A stretch of DNA of 24,482 nt from Euryarchaeota archaeon UBA4 (lineage in GTDB: Archaea; Thermoplasmatota; Poseidoniia; Poseidoniales; Thalassarchaeaceae): the NCBI GenBank assembly GCA_002497985.1, contig DAFQ01000024.1:1-24482 (forward strand). The letters are read 5' to 3'. How positions within the stretch are numbered: position 1 is the first letter of the stretch; each line of letters starts with the position of its first letter. Positions 6,118 to 14,628 of this stretch are shown in pieces. Made by a program: the position numbers and the translations under genes. The notes below the pieces were generated by a model. That model was not told the origin of the DNA, made no database searches, and saw only the letters and a list, made by a program, of their open reading frames with translations.

Positions 6118-7896
6118 ATGAACGACGGGGCGATGTCCGAATTATTGGATTCGGCACGCTCATACGCGGAATCTGGGAACCTATTGTTGGCCGCTGAGAA
6201 ATACAATGAGGCCGTTGAGGCATATCCATCGAGTGCCTCGGCCTGGTATGGCCTTGGAGTCGTGCAGGCCAGCAGGGGGATGACTGTGGATGCTGTCGCC
6301 GCTTTTGAGAAATCATACTCCATTAATCCCGAACATGGCGCTACTGCGGCCAATCTGGCGGTTCTCCTAGAAAGTTCTGATCCGATCAGAGCTGGGGAGT
6401 TGGCTCGTTCTGCAATTAGTATTGTTGGCGAAGTGGATGAGCTAATCAGAATTTCAAGTCTTTTTCCCCCTCCTACAACGAACGATGAGATTCTAATTGA
6501 ATCAGCACGTGTTGATGAGGAATTGATTGTTGATTCGGTCCCGGTCGATGATGAAGTGATGCTGAAATCTGAGCCAGTTGTGAAAGTGGATGAGTCTAAA
6601 GAAGACGATGAAGAGTTGTTCATTGAGTCAGCAGTATTGATCCCACTGGATGAGCTCATTGAGGTGGCACGCGATAAGCTGCGAGTCGGGGAAGCGCAGG
6701 AGGCCCTGGACATGGTTAGGCCAAGACTACAGGGCGATGGCTCTAGAGATGCTGTGCTGTGGTCGATTTGTGGAACTTGCCTTTCCATGGTGGGTAACGA
6801 GGTTGAGGCGATACAGGCTATGGAATATTCAATATCCATAGGCGAGGATTCTCCCAAAACACACTACAACCTTGCACAATTACTGAGAAGGAATGGGAGG
6901 AAGATAGATGCGATGCAGTCACTGGCAAATGCTTTGCTATCAAATCCGGCTCATGTGAACAGCCTAATTGCGCTCGGTGAAATGCGGCTAGAGGCTGGAA
7001 ATGCAGAGGAAGCAGTGTCAATCTGGAAGAGGGCATTGGAACATGATCCTGATAATGAAATTTCTAGGCGTATTTCAGATTTGGATGATCCAGAAGAAGA
7101 AATTGAGGAAGTAGTTGACGAGGAAATAGAGGAAGTAGTTGATGCCGATGTTTCCATCATTGATACATTTGCGAACAGGATTTCTATCGCGAGGGAGATG
7201 TCCGAATCAGGGGATCATGTTGGTGCTGTGAATATGTGGAAGGTCTTACTCGAGGAAGACAGGAGTTCGGCTGAAATCTGGAACGGGATGGCCGATGCAC
7301 TTTCTGCGGCAGGCCACGTCGATAGGGCGTTCCAATGCAGACAAAGGGCCGTTGCAATAGTCGAAGCTGCTGAGAGGGACGAAGTGATCGAAATCGAGCA
7401 AGGCGAGATTGACCTCATCACAGCAGGAGAGGAGGCGCAGGAGAGGCTAGATAATATCGAGGAGCCCGAAAATGATGACGTGAACATATCAATAGAGTGG
7501 TACAACAAGGGCGTGACTCTACTCGGGGAGGAGCAGCCCATAGAGGCATTGAACTGCTTTGAGAGGGCCATTGGGAGCGCACCTAGAGAAGAGCTCTCCC
7601 TCAGGGTGAAGTCCCAGGGCGGCAAGGGCCATGCACTCTACCAACTAGGCAGATTCGGCGACAGCATCAGGTCATACCATACAGCCATCTCTATGGATCC
7701 CAGCGGAGTAACTGCGAGGATGCTCTATAACATGGGCTCTTCATATGCGGCCTTGGAGCTTTTTGAGGATGCGGTGAAGTGCTTTACTCAATCACTTGAG
7801 AGGGGGCTTGATGACACTGACAACGAGCTCTGTAGGAAGCAGATTAGTAGGTGTAAGATTCTTGCAAGGGAGCAATCCAAGAGGGATCCTAACTAG
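6118..7896 (+). CDS. Tetratricopeptide-repeat (TPR) protein with acidic linkers
   Basis: A 592-residue protein made of three TPR blocks. The first is at about residues 8-105 (YNEAVEAYPSSASAWYGLGVVQASRG). The second is at about 180-320 (HYNLAQLLRRNGRKIDAMQSLANAL, then a 34-residue spaced EEAVSIWKRALEHDPDN). The third is at about 460-590 (WYNKGVTLLGEEQPIEALNCFERAI and following). Between the blocks lie very acidic linkers, at about 120-180 and 325-345; the latter contains a tandem EEIEEVVD repeat. No signal peptide or membrane segment is seen, so it is probably a cytoplasmic scaffold. The partner is unknown. Its 3' end overlaps the convergent fdhD by eight bases. Confidence 0.85.
   Translation: MNDGAMSELLDSARSYAESGNLLLAAEKYNEAVEAYPSSASAWYGLGVVQASRGMTVDAVAAFEKSYSINPEHGATAANLAVLLESSDPIRAGELARSAISIVGEVDELIRISSLFPPPTTNDEILIESARVDEELIVDSVPVDDEVMLKSEPVVKVDESKEDDEELFIESAVLIPLDELIEVARDKLRVGEAQEALDMVRPRLQGDGSRDAVLWSICGTCLSMVGNEVEAIQAMEYSISIGEDSPKTHYNLAQLLRRNGRKIDAMQSLANALLSNPAHVNSLIALGEMRLEAGNAEEAVSIWKRALEHDPDNEISRRISDLDDPEEEIEEVVDEEIEEVVDADVSIIDTFANRISIAREMSESGDHVGAVNMWKVLLEEDRSSAEIWNGMADALSAAGHVDRAFQCRQRAVAIVEAAERDEVIEIEQGEIDLITAGEEAQERLDNIEEPENDDVNISIEWYNKGVTLLGEEQPIEALNCFERAIGSAPREELSLRVKSQGGKGHALYQLGRFGDSIRSYHTAISMDPSGVTARMLYNMGSSYAALELFEDAVKCFTQSLERGLDDTDNELCRKQISRCKILAREQSKRDPN
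7099..7146 (+). repeat. Tandem 24-base coding repeat in the TPR gene
   Basis: Two near-identical 24-base units encode EIEEVVDE and EIEEVVDA in the second acidic linker of the TPR protein. A recent slippage-type duplication is the simplest explanation. Confidence 0.6.
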
Positions 7897-8722
7897 AAGA
7901 GACCCTGCTCGGGCCACTGTATATCGTGAATGAGTCTCCCCTGGCGAATCCCACCAATGTAAGTCCGTGCTCTCTTGCCATGTCAACGGCCAATGAACTG
8001 GGTGCGCCAACAGCGATCATGACGCTGAAGCCACTCCTAATCGCCTTATGTACGAGTTCGAATGAGGCCCTTCCAGAAACTAGTAGAATCAAATCACCTA
8101 CTGGATGCATGTCGGATAGTAACATGTGGCCAACTAGCTTATCCAGGGCATTGTGTCGACCGACGTCCTCCTCAACGTGCACAACATCTCCCTGAGGGGT
8201 GGCTATGGCTGATGCATGGGATCCCCCGGTTGAGTTGAACAATGGTTGGATCGCCCTTAGATTCTCCAATGAGTGATTTATCGAGTCCATAGAAACATTA
8301 GGCCCTTCATGCATCTTTGGACCATGGATATGTAGCATATTAGATATCGATTCCTTGCCGCATATTCCGCATGAAGAAGTAATGGTGGAAATTCTATGGT
8401 ACTCGCTAAGTGACTCTTCGTCAATATTTCTACAAACAATCTCGATCGAGCCGTTGGCTGATTTGGTTTCAATAACATCGTCAATATCGCTGATGAGTCC
8501 TTCTGAGTAAATGAAGCCTATCGCGAGTTCCCTGTCTCTCCCAGGAGTACGCATAGTTACTCCTAGAGACCTAGTGATGCTGCCGAATGTGATGGTGATT
8601 GCGAGCGGAGATTCGATGGCGACAACGTCATCGATTCTGGCCAATCCCCCGGCATTCAGCTTGGAGACCCCGAACTGCTTCTCCGTGCTGACCATGATTC
8701 GACATTGAGTCTGGGTATTCAT
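7889..8722 (-). CDS. fdhD: FdhD, sulfurtransferase for formate dehydrogenase-type molybdoenzymes
   Basis: A 277-residue protein with the family blocks: RTPGRDRELAIGFIYSEGLI, the CGICG motif (cysteines at about 118 and 121), FNSTGGSHASAIA, VHVEEDVGRHNALDKLVGH, and LVSGRASFELVHKAIRSG. In E. coli FdhD the two cysteines of this motif carry sulfur from IscS to the Mo cofactor of formate dehydrogenase. No formate dehydrogenase gene is in this window. The frame is open to a GTG at 8746, which would add eight residues with a CPPC motif. An AT-rich box at 8748-8757, about 30 bases before ATG 8722, favours the shorter form. Convergent with the TPR gene and divergent from the Fe-S carrier gene. Confidence 0.93.
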   Translation of the reverse strand: MNTQTQCRIMVSTEKQFGVSKLNAGGLARIDDVVAIESPLAITITFGSITRSLGVTMRTPGRDRELAIGFIYSEGLISDIDDVIETKSANGSIEIVCRNIDEESLSEYHRISTITSSCGICGKESISNMLHIHGPKMHEGPNVSMDSINHSLENLRAIQPLFNSTGGSHASAIATPQGDVVHVEEDVGRHNALDKLVGHMLLSDMHPVGDLILLVSGRASFELVHKAIRSGFSVMIAVGAPSSLAVDMAREHGLTLVGFARGDSFTIYSGPSRVSSS

Positions 8723-8747
8723 ACATGGCGGACATACCATCAACACT

Positions 8748-8757
8748 ATTCAAATAC
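8748..8757. promoter_or_regulatory. Shared AT-rich promoter box between fdhD and the Fe-S carrier gene
   Basis: ATTCAAATAC on plus reads GTATTTGAAT on minus. Its centre is about 26 bases before ATG 8778 (plus) and about 30 before ATG 8722 (minus), so both genes could have leaderless transcripts from one box. Spacing is the only support. Confidence 0.35.
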
Positions 8758-8777
8758 CACACTGTTCAGCGAGTCTC

Positions 8778-9173
8778 ATGGCACATGATGGTTGTGAGGG
8801 TGTTTCCCTACCAGTCGTATCAGCCATGCAGAGAGTTGAGGGCGTTAAGGTAAATCTCGAAATCACTGAAGCCGCAGTTTCCGCTCTGAAATCCTCAATG
8901 AAGGGGGACGAAGACACGCATGCCCTAGTTGTCAGCGCTGAGTCAGGAGGATGCTCTGGTTACATGTACGACATGTCGATAATTGAGGATCCGAGTGATG
9001 ACAACTACCAGAGGATTGAGGAGAACGGTATGACCATATTGGTGCACAACAAGGACAGTTCCCTCCTAGACGGGATAATTATTGACTTCAAAGACTCGTT
9101 AATGGGAGGAGGGTTTCAGATTGAGAACCCGAACGCTGACAGGTCTTGCGGATGCGGCCAGTCATTCGGTTGA
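8778..9173 (+). CDS. A-type iron-sulfur cluster carrier (IscA/ErpA/HesB family)
   Basis: A 131-residue protein with the A-type carrier motif: Cys59 in GGCSGYMYDM, then exactly 64 residues to Cys124-Gly-Cys126 in RSCGCGQSF. Three cysteines spaced C-X64-C-X-C bind the 2Fe-2S or 4Fe-4S cluster in IscA, ErpA and SufA. The core begins near residue 22 (VKVNLEITEAAVSAL); an internal ATG at 8826 would give a 115-residue protein nearer the usual 105-120. The AT box 26 bases upstream supports the first ATG. The divergent neighbour is fdhD, also a sulfur-delivery factor. Its 3' end overlaps the convergent membrane-protein gene by 12 bases. Confidence 0.93.
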   Translation: MAHDGCEGVSLPVVSAMQRVEGVKVNLEITEAAVSALKSSMKGDEDTHALVVSAESGGCSGYMYDMSIIEDPSDDNYQRIEENGMTILVHNKDSSLLDGIIIDFKDSLMGGGFQIENPNADRSCGCGQSFG

Positions 9174-10301
9174 GTCTGGTTCTACTGTCCGTTGAACGTG
9201 TGAGAACTCTATCTCCTCACCATTGTCTATCCATTCCTCCAGCCTCATTAGTGGTGAAATACGAAGCGTCCCTAAGTGCCTAGTAAATAGGTAAACCATG
9301 GGATCGTGCTCTTCTACTACTTGCCTCTGAAAATTATTCCTAACCACATTACTCCTGGAGACGAAGAATGCATACTCGACGGCAACACCGATTATCGTTG
9401 CCGTGTAAAGAACCAGGAGTACGCTTGTCGAGAAAACGACCGGGTCCCCAAGGAGGTCGCCGGATCTCAGTCTACTTCCGTAAATGAGTTGTCGTGAGAG
9501 TAGGAATATTAGCCCTATTCCAACGGATGGCCCTAATGCGTCATCAACAAGAGAGTGCATGGGAATCAGCCTCCTCTTGGTCGGGTCAGCGAATACTAGT
9601 GAGTTTAGCGTTGCGGCACGTATCACAGAGATGACAGAGACAAGGAATATGTAGAAGCCGGCGCTTAGCAGAAGGACCTCTGTGGGGTTAAGAGGCAGAT
9701 ATAGGACTATCAAATACGCGAAGATTCCCAAGAAGACTGTAATTGGCATCCTATGTGCTGATTCCAGGACCTTGTTCAGTGTCCCCGTTCCATCATCTAG
9801 TGGGGGTATTCCAATAATTTCCCAGCGGGTCACCTTTCGGATTAGCCCTGCGACCCACAGCAGGAGCTTTTTGTCAATTAGAATCCACTCTATGGGTCTG
9901 AAGAGAAGTGACAGTACTACTGAAACTGGTAGGGCGAAGAGGCCAAGTAGCGGGGAAAACACCAATGCAGGGAGCAGTAGAAAGTGCTGCGTCCCAAGTG
10001 GTCTAAGTAGATCTGATTCGATTCTGGATTTTCTCTCATCGTCAATCAGAAGCCTCCTTGCCTCGGAATCCAATTCGGTCCTGTACCTCCTAATCGGAAT
10101 CCCGGAGTCGAGAACCCTCCTGACTTTCTCCCTATAGTGCTCGTGCTCGGGCTCCATTCCCACCCACCACTTCCATCCGAATCTCAATGGAAGTGAAAGA
10201 AGAAGGGGTAGAAGGAGTATCAATACCCCTGTTGCCAATCCCTCTACAGGCTCTGCCACGTGTAATGCTTGAGCATGGAGGATTAGAATGAACCGGTCCA
10301 A
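9162..10301 (-). CDS. Multi-pass membrane protein, unknown function
   Basis: A 379-residue protein. Hydrophobic segments occur at about residues 22-42 (GLATGVLILLLPLLLSLPL), 108-135 (FLLLPALVFSPLLGLFALPVSVVLSLL), 185-207, 209-230, 255-275 and 290-315. A charged cytoplasmic-type loop with many Arg and Glu residues lies at about 50-100 (RKVRRVLDSG, DDERKSRIESD). The C-terminal 60 residues are soluble and acidic. No enzymatic motif is recognised. The start is a TTG at 10301, with a GTG alternative 15 codons in; no early ATG exists. It begins 30 bases after the SOD stop codon, so the two may share a transcript. Confidence 0.75.
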   Translation of the reverse strand: MDRFILILHAQALHVAEPVEGLATGVLILLLPLLLSLPLRFGWKWWVGMEPEHEHYREKVRRVLDSGIPIRRYRTELDSEARRLLIDDERKSRIESDLLRPLGTQHFLLLPALVFSPLLGLFALPVSVVLSLLFRPIEWILIDKKLLLWVAGLIRKVTRWEIIGIPPLDDGTGTLNKVLESAHRMPITVFLGIFAYLIVLYLPLNPTEVLLLSAGFYIFLVSVISVIRAATLNSLVFADPTKRRLIPMHSLVDDALGPSVGIGLIFLLSRQLIYGSRLRSGDLLGDPVVFSTSVLLVLYTATIIGVAVEYAFFVSRSNVVRNNFQRQVVEEHDPMVYLFTRHLGTLRISPLMRLEEWIDNGEEIEFSHVQRTVEPDSTE

Positions 10302-10331
10302 TCGGTTACTCTACTGCCGGACCAACATAAA

Positions 10332-10937
10332 TCATTGATTACCGGAAGCAGCAGAGAAATTTTCCGATACCTGTGCCCAATCTACGACGTTCCACCAGGA
10401 GGCGATGTAGTCGCCTCTGCCCGGTCCGAACTTCTTGTAGTATGCATGCTCCCAAACATCGATGCCGAGGATAGGATGGCCACTTCCGTCCATTATTGGG
10501 TTATCTTGGTTGGGGGTAGAGCAAATGCACAACTCTCCATCCTTGCCTACACATAGCCATGCCCATCCGCTACCGAACCTGGTCATAGCAGCATTTGCAA
10601 ATGACTGCTGGAATGAGCTGAATGATCCGAACTTCTGATCTATTGCAGAGGCTAGAGAACCCTCGGGCTGCCCGCCCCCACCTGGGCACATTATTGTCCA
10701 GAAGAGCCCGTGGTTCCAGAAACCTCCCCCATTGTTCCTTACTGCGCTGTTGTCGGAGTGTTTGGTGATCAAATCCTCAATATCCATTCCCTCCATTTCG
10801 GTACCCATAACTGCAGCATTCAATTTTGCAGTATATCCAGCGTGGTGCTTACTATGGTGTATCTCCATAGTCAGAGCGTCTATGTGCGGTTCGAGTGCGT
10901 CGTAGTCGTATTCTAGTGCTGGTAATTCGAAGGTCAT
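10332..10937 (-). CDS. sod: Superoxide dismutase, Mn-type (Fe/Mn family)
   Basis: A 201-residue protein with all four metal ligands: His27 (EIHHSKHH), His76 (FWNHGLFW), Asp160 and His164 (DVWEHAYY). Gly-rich NNGGGFWNH and Gln144 in TPNQDNP place the active-site glutamine as in manganese enzymes rather than iron ones; this is prediction, and cambialistic activity is possible. It converts superoxide to peroxide and oxygen in the cytoplasm. An upstream TTG at 10949 is open, but ATG 10937 gives the normal start (MTFELPALEYDYDALEP). A palindrome and TATA box lie immediately upstream. Confidence 0.96.
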   Translation of the reverse strand: MTFELPALEYDYDALEPHIDALTMEIHHSKHHAGYTAKLNAAVMGTEMEGMDIEDLITKHSDNSAVRNNGGGFWNHGLFWTIMCPGGGGQPEGSLASAIDQKFGSFSSFQQSFANAAMTRFGSGWAWLCVGKDGELCICSTPNQDNPIMDGSGHPILGIDVWEHAYYKKFGPGRGDYIASWWNVVDWAQVSENFSAASGNQ

Positions 10938-10949
10938 AATTATACTCAA

Positions 10950-10968
10950 AACTACCGAAATGGTAGTT
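10950..10968. promoter_or_regulatory. Inverted repeat at the SOD transcription start, candidate operator
   Basis: AACTACC-GAAAT-GGTAGTT is a perfect 7-base inverted repeat with a 5-base spacer, ending 13 bases before ATG 10937. It lies between the TATA-like box and the start codon, covering the predicted transcription start, the classical place for an archaeal repressor. Regulator identity is unknown. Confidence 0.5.
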
Positions 10969-10975
10969 AGATATC

Positions 10976-10982
10976 AATTATA
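10976..10982 (-). promoter_or_regulatory. TATA-like box for SOD
   Basis: Minus strand TATAATT, about 40 bases before ATG 10937 and about 25 before a start inside the inverted repeat at 10950-10968. Confidence 0.5.
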
Positions 10983-11033
10983 CCATAGGATTCTCGGAAA
11001 ATCTTCATCGTACTTCTGTCAATACAAGTGGAT

Positions 11034-12008
11034 ATGGCGAGGGTTGCTGTCACTGATGGCATTGACGAGAAAGCCGCCGATAAGCTCAGGGGATTGGGTC
11101 ACGAGGTCGTCATTGGACACCATGATTTGGACTCTCTAGAAAATGGCTCCTTGTCTAGTTTTGATATCGTGGTGATTAGGAGCGCTACGAAATTGGGTTC
11201 TGAGGTAATTAATGTAAATTCAAGTGGTTCTGGGTCGTTGTCGATGATTATCAGAGCGGGTGTTGGTGTCGACAACATAGATATCGGTGCTGCAACCTCA
11301 TGCGGCGTCAGAGTATGTAATACCCCTGGCGCATCGACTAACGCAGTCGTTGAGTTGACTATCGGGCTACTACTTTCATCTGTCAGGAATGTCGCACGCT
11401 CCGACCGTAGGATGAGGGACGGTGATTGGGCAAAGAAGGAGATGCGTGGCAGTGAGCTTAGGGGCAAGAGACTTGGATTGATTGGCTATGGCAGGATAGC
11501 TAGAGGAGTGGCAGAGATTGGGAGGAATATGGGTATGGAAATACACGCATTCGATCCTTACATAGATCCAGAACTTGTCGATGACTACTGCACCCTTCAT
11601 GAAGACGTGGACTCTCTATTCAGAACGTGCACGCACATATCTGTGCATTGCTTCCTTTCACCAGAAACTAGGAACTTAGTTAACTCAAGGAGGGTTTCTC
11701 TAATGCCTAAAATCGGTGCTGATGGTATAGAGTGTGGAAATCACATTGTGAATTGCGCGAGGGGCGGGATAGTACATGAGGAAGAAATTCTACACTCATT
11801 AGTTGCAGGCGATCTCACAACGGCTGCTCTAGACGTTTTCGACGTCGAGCCGGCGACGGATAATGACCTACTGGACATTGACAGATTTACCTCAACGCCA
11901 CATATCGGTGCGGCCACCATGGAAGCCCAGTCAAGAATTGGGGATGAGATTGTTTCAATCATCAGTAGTTTTGAGTCGGGAAAGATTCCAGACTCGGCAT
12001 TAAACTAG
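11034..12008 (+). CDS. serA: D-2-hydroxyacid dehydrogenase, 3-phosphoglycerate dehydrogenase-like
   Basis: A 324-residue protein with the D-isomer 2-hydroxyacid dehydrogenase fold. The NAD loop is GLIGYGRIARGVAEIG. The catalytic Arg lies in NCARGGIVHEEEIL, Glu in DVFDVEP and His in TPHIGAAT. The N-terminal IRAGVGVDNIDIGAAT block is typical of phosphoglycerate dehydrogenase, the first step of serine synthesis. It ends right after the catalytic domain, so the ACT or intervening domains of long SerA proteins are missing; substrate choice is therefore a family inference. ATG 11034 is preferred; a GTG at 11028 would add two residues. Its stop codon directly abuts that of the convergent valS. Confidence 0.85.
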   Translation: MARVAVTDGIDEKAADKLRGLGHEVVIGHHDLDSLENGSLSSFDIVVIRSATKLGSEVINVNSSGSGSLSMIIRAGVGVDNIDIGAATSCGVRVCNTPGASTNAVVELTIGLLLSSVRNVARSDRRMRDGDWAKKEMRGSELRGKRLGLIGYGRIARGVAEIGRNMGMEIHAFDPYIDPELVDDYCTLHEDVDSLFRTCTHISVHCFLSPETRNLVNSRRVSLMPKIGADGIECGNHIVNCARGGIVHEEEILHSLVAGDLTTAALDVFDVEPATDNDLLDIDRFTSTPHIGAATMEAQSRIGDEIVSIISSFESGKIPDSALN

Positions 12009-14489
12009 TCATTCTAAGCTGTGCATGCTAGAAAGTGCATCTGAGAGGATTTCCAGATTATCCGGAACCGAAATACCGGAAATCGGCGACTTGAGGGAGA
12101 TGCCCCCTTCTTTCTTCGCTCTCCAAACCATTGAATTGAATTCGATAATCGATGGTGTTAGTTCTGTCAGGTCATGAGGATACTGGGACAGAGCAGAATG
12201 TGGGGTCGATGGGAATTCCCGGACATCGACAGAGCTGAGGCCATAAATCTCCGTTGAAAGATAATGGGTGAAGAATGGACAAATTGGAGAGAAGGCGGTC
12301 ATCAGATCCCTAACAATCCTGTGAAGCGTCCATTCGGCCGATGCATCCCCCTCGTATAGTCGGGATTTCGCCATTTCCAACCAATGCCCTGGGAAAACGC
12401 CAGTCCAAAAGCCCTTGATTGCTTGGGCCGCATTATAGATGTCCAGGCTCCCCCATGCATTGGAAACTCTCTCCATAACTTGACTGAACTCAGACAGTAT
12501 CCAAATGTCCTCTGGCTTGATCCCATCAGGGGGGTTTTCTAGGTCGCTTGGAACTTCAAACTGGCTGGCGAACCTGGCCACATTGAACATTTTTGTCAGA
12601 ACACCGAAGTACTTGGCCTCGATTTCTTCAGGGTTGATGTGGAAGTCATCCCCGACCTGGGCATCGCATGCCTTCCAAAGCCTGAAGCATTCACTCCCTA
12701 TTTTGTTCGCCCTTAGGCTGACTTGCTTGCCACCCGGGCCTTTGATTTTCCACGAACCAGTCCTCCCAGCAGCCCCGCATTCCAATACCGAGTCGGCATC
12801 GATTCCGTTTCCCAGGGACTTTGACATTTTCCTGCCCCAGGGATCCATCCCAAGTCCGTCGACCCAGATGTTCTTGAAGCCGGGTTTATCCAAGAGCAGG
12901 GTACTCTTTAGCAGGGTGTAGTAAAGCCATGTTCTGACAATCTCCTTGCCCTGGGGTCTGATTGCTGTTGGAAAGGCCCTCTCAAACATCTCTGGGTCGC
13001 TGATATATCCCGAAACATAGAGATTGGAGTTGGAAGAGTCCATCCACGTATCGAAAACCTTCTCCTCTCCTATCAACACGCCAAGAGACTCGGCTAGATC
13101 GGAGTATTTTCCGTGTGATTCTCGAGTAGACCTATCGAGGACTTCGGAGCCTTCAGGAGGTTCGTCCCTCCATGGCTGAACATATGACCCGTGTGGTGGG
13201 ACGACCACCTTGCTTCCATCCTCAGAATACCATATCGGCACCTCCGTGTGGTACCATCTCCTACGACTAATTGGCCAGTCTATTGAAACGCCATCCATCC
13301 AGTCATGCAAGAATTGTCTATTTCTTTCCGGAATGAAGGCCGATTGGTCTGAAAGCTCCCTCATTCTTTCCAGGATATGGGTCTGCCTAACATACCACTC
13401 CTTGAGTAGTATGATTTCCACTGGGTTGCCCCCCCTCTCGCTAACTGGAACTTCCTGTGTCCTCTTGTTTGCAGATTCCAGCCGTCCGATATCTGTTAGG
13501 GTCTCTATGGCCGCCTTTCTAGCCTCTTCCGCCTTCATACCGCAGAGAGGGCCTGAGATTTCCGTAAGCCTCCCCTCCATGTCTATTGCCACGAACGGAT
13601 CAATACCGAGTTCTCTGAATACCGCAACGTCATTCTGATCCCCGAATGAACACACCATCAGAACGCCACTGCCGAAATCTGACTTTACCGAGGGGTGAGT
13701 CATTATCTCAACGGAATCGTCCCGACCCTCCACAGGGAGAGGCAGGGATATCCTCTTGCCAACCAAGTGTGAATATCGCTTATCATCTGGATGGACCACT
13801 ACGACCCCGCATGCACAAATCAGTTCGGGCCTAGTTGTGGAGATAATCACATCCTCCCCCTCGTCGGTAGTCCATCTTACATCACAAAGCAAGGTTTCTC
13901 TCGAAACCCTCTGCACCTCGGCATCGGCAATAGTAGTCCCTTCGACTGGGTCGTAGATATTGGGCCTTAGATCCTCCACGATATCGCCCCTCCTGAAAAG
14001 ATCTACGAAAATTGATTGGGTTACAGCACGGTAGTCGGGAGCGTCGGTAAGGTACTCATTTGCATAATCGCAGGACAGTCCGACTCTCTTCGCTGTATGT
14101 CTCATTGCCTGGGTGTATTCCTCTATGGTACTCGAGCATAGATCCAAGAACTCCCCCCTCTCATATGTCCTCATTTTCCTACCAGTCTTTTTCTCGACAG
14201 TGAATTCGATGTTTATCCCATTCCTGTCCACGCCCCAGGGGAAATACACCTCCTTGCCCATCAGCCTCTGGCTTCTAGCGATAACGTCTATCATGCTGTA
14301 TTGAGCAACGGCTCCAATATGCCATGTACCACTAGGATATGGAGGGGGGGTATCAATAACAAACAGCTCTTTCTCACTGCGGGGATCGAAAGAATAGCGT
14401 TCAGAAAATGAGGGGCCGAAGTGTTCCTCTTGAATCCTCTTTTCGAGGTCTATTGTCCACCTCTTGTCTTGAATGGTTGGAGAGCCCAC
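12009..14489 (-). CDS. valS: Valyl-tRNA synthetase
   Basis: An 826-residue class I aminoacyl-tRNA synthetase. The HIGH motif appears as HIGA at residues 57-60 (context PPYPSGTWHIGAV), and KMSKS is intact at about 554-558 (GRKMSKSLGNGID). Between them lie the editing domain (STTRPELICACGVVVVHPDD) and WPISRRRWYHTEVPIW, the tryptophan-rich block of the Ile/Val group. PWGVDRNGINIEF after HIGA fits archaeal ValRS best; it charges tRNA-Val with valine. The start is GTG 14489: an in-frame stop lies just upstream and no early ATG exists. A GAGGAG ribosome binding site sits in the loop of a small hairpin. The C-terminal coiled arm typical of bacterial ValRS is absent, normal for archaea. Confidence 0.88.
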   Translation of the reverse strand: MGSPTIQDKRWTIDLEKRIQEEHFGPSFSERYSFDPRSEKELFVIDTPPPYPSGTWHIGAVAQYSMIDVIARSQRLMGKEVYFPWGVDRNGINIEFTVEKKTGRKMRTYERGEFLDLCSSTIEEYTQAMRHTAKRVGLSCDYANEYLTDAPDYRAVTQSIFVDLFRRGDIVEDLRPNIYDPVEGTTIADAEVQRVSRETLLCDVRWTTDEGEDVIISTTRPELICACGVVVVHPDDKRYSHLVGKRISLPLPVEGRDDSVEIMTHPSVKSDFGSGVLMVCSFGDQNDVAVFRELGIDPFVAIDMEGRLTEISGPLCGMKAEEARKAAIETLTDIGRLESANKRTQEVPVSERGGNPVEIILLKEWYVRQTHILERMRELSDQSAFIPERNRQFLHDWMDGVSIDWPISRRRWYHTEVPIWYSEDGSKVVVPPHGSYVQPWRDEPPEGSEVLDRSTRESHGKYSDLAESLGVLIGEEKVFDTWMDSSNSNLYVSGYISDPEMFERAFPTAIRPQGKEIVRTWLYYTLLKSTLLLDKPGFKNIWVDGLGMDPWGRKMSKSLGNGIDADSVLECGAAGRTGSWKIKGPGGKQVSLRANKIGSECFRLWKACDAQVGDDFHINPEEIEAKYFGVLTKMFNVARFASQFEVPSDLENPPDGIKPEDIWILSEFSQVMERVSNAWGSLDIYNAAQAIKGFWTGVFPGHWLEMAKSRLYEGDASAEWTLHRIVRDLMTAFSPICPFFTHYLSTEIYGLSSVDVREFPSTPHSALSQYPHDLTELTPSIIEFNSMVWRAKKEGGISLKSPISGISVPDNLEILSDALSSMHSLE

Positions 14490-14490
14490 T

Positions 14491-14505
14491 ATATCTCCTC
14501 GATAT
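14491..14505 (-). promoter_or_regulatory. Ribosome binding site within a small hairpin before valS
   Basis: The minus strand reads ATATC-GAGGA-GATAT just before GTG 14489. The GAGGAG ribosome binding site sits mostly in the loop of a possible 5-bp stem. This may tune translation of a gene with a GTG start. Confidence 0.4.
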
Positions 14506-14512
14506 CATCCCG

Positions 14513-14562
14513 AGAACTCACGTTCTTGACTGTTCCCGCCTACGGCGGGCCCGTTGTAACGG
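14513..14562. repeat. Three short inverted repeats in the valS/RND divergent region
   Basis: AGAAC-TCAC-GTTCT (14513-14526), CCCGCC-TAC-GGCGGG (14535-14549) and CCGTT-GT-AACGG (14551-14562) follow one another. The middle one is a perfect 6-bp GC stem. In the valS direction, two or three of them would fall in the leader. Confidence 0.5.
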
Positions 14563-14573
14563 CATTGGGGGCG

Positions 14574-14579
14574 ATATAT
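14574..14579. promoter_or_regulatory. Bidirectional TATA-like box ATATAT
   Basis: A self-complementary ATATAT midway between valS and the RND gene. A start 25 bases downstream would give a leader of about 60 bases for valS and about 28 for the exporter from ATG 14629. Confidence 0.45.
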
Positions 14580-14628
14580 GCGGCGAGGGGTTGAAGTCCC
14601 CTCCTCAGTCAGCAAACTCTGTATTGAG

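Noticed and set aside
6090..6857. Minus-strand 255-codon frame opposite the TPR gene
   Set aside because: It is Ser/Ala-rich low-complexity sequence, the usual shadow of an acidic gene, and the plus strand has real TPR motifs.
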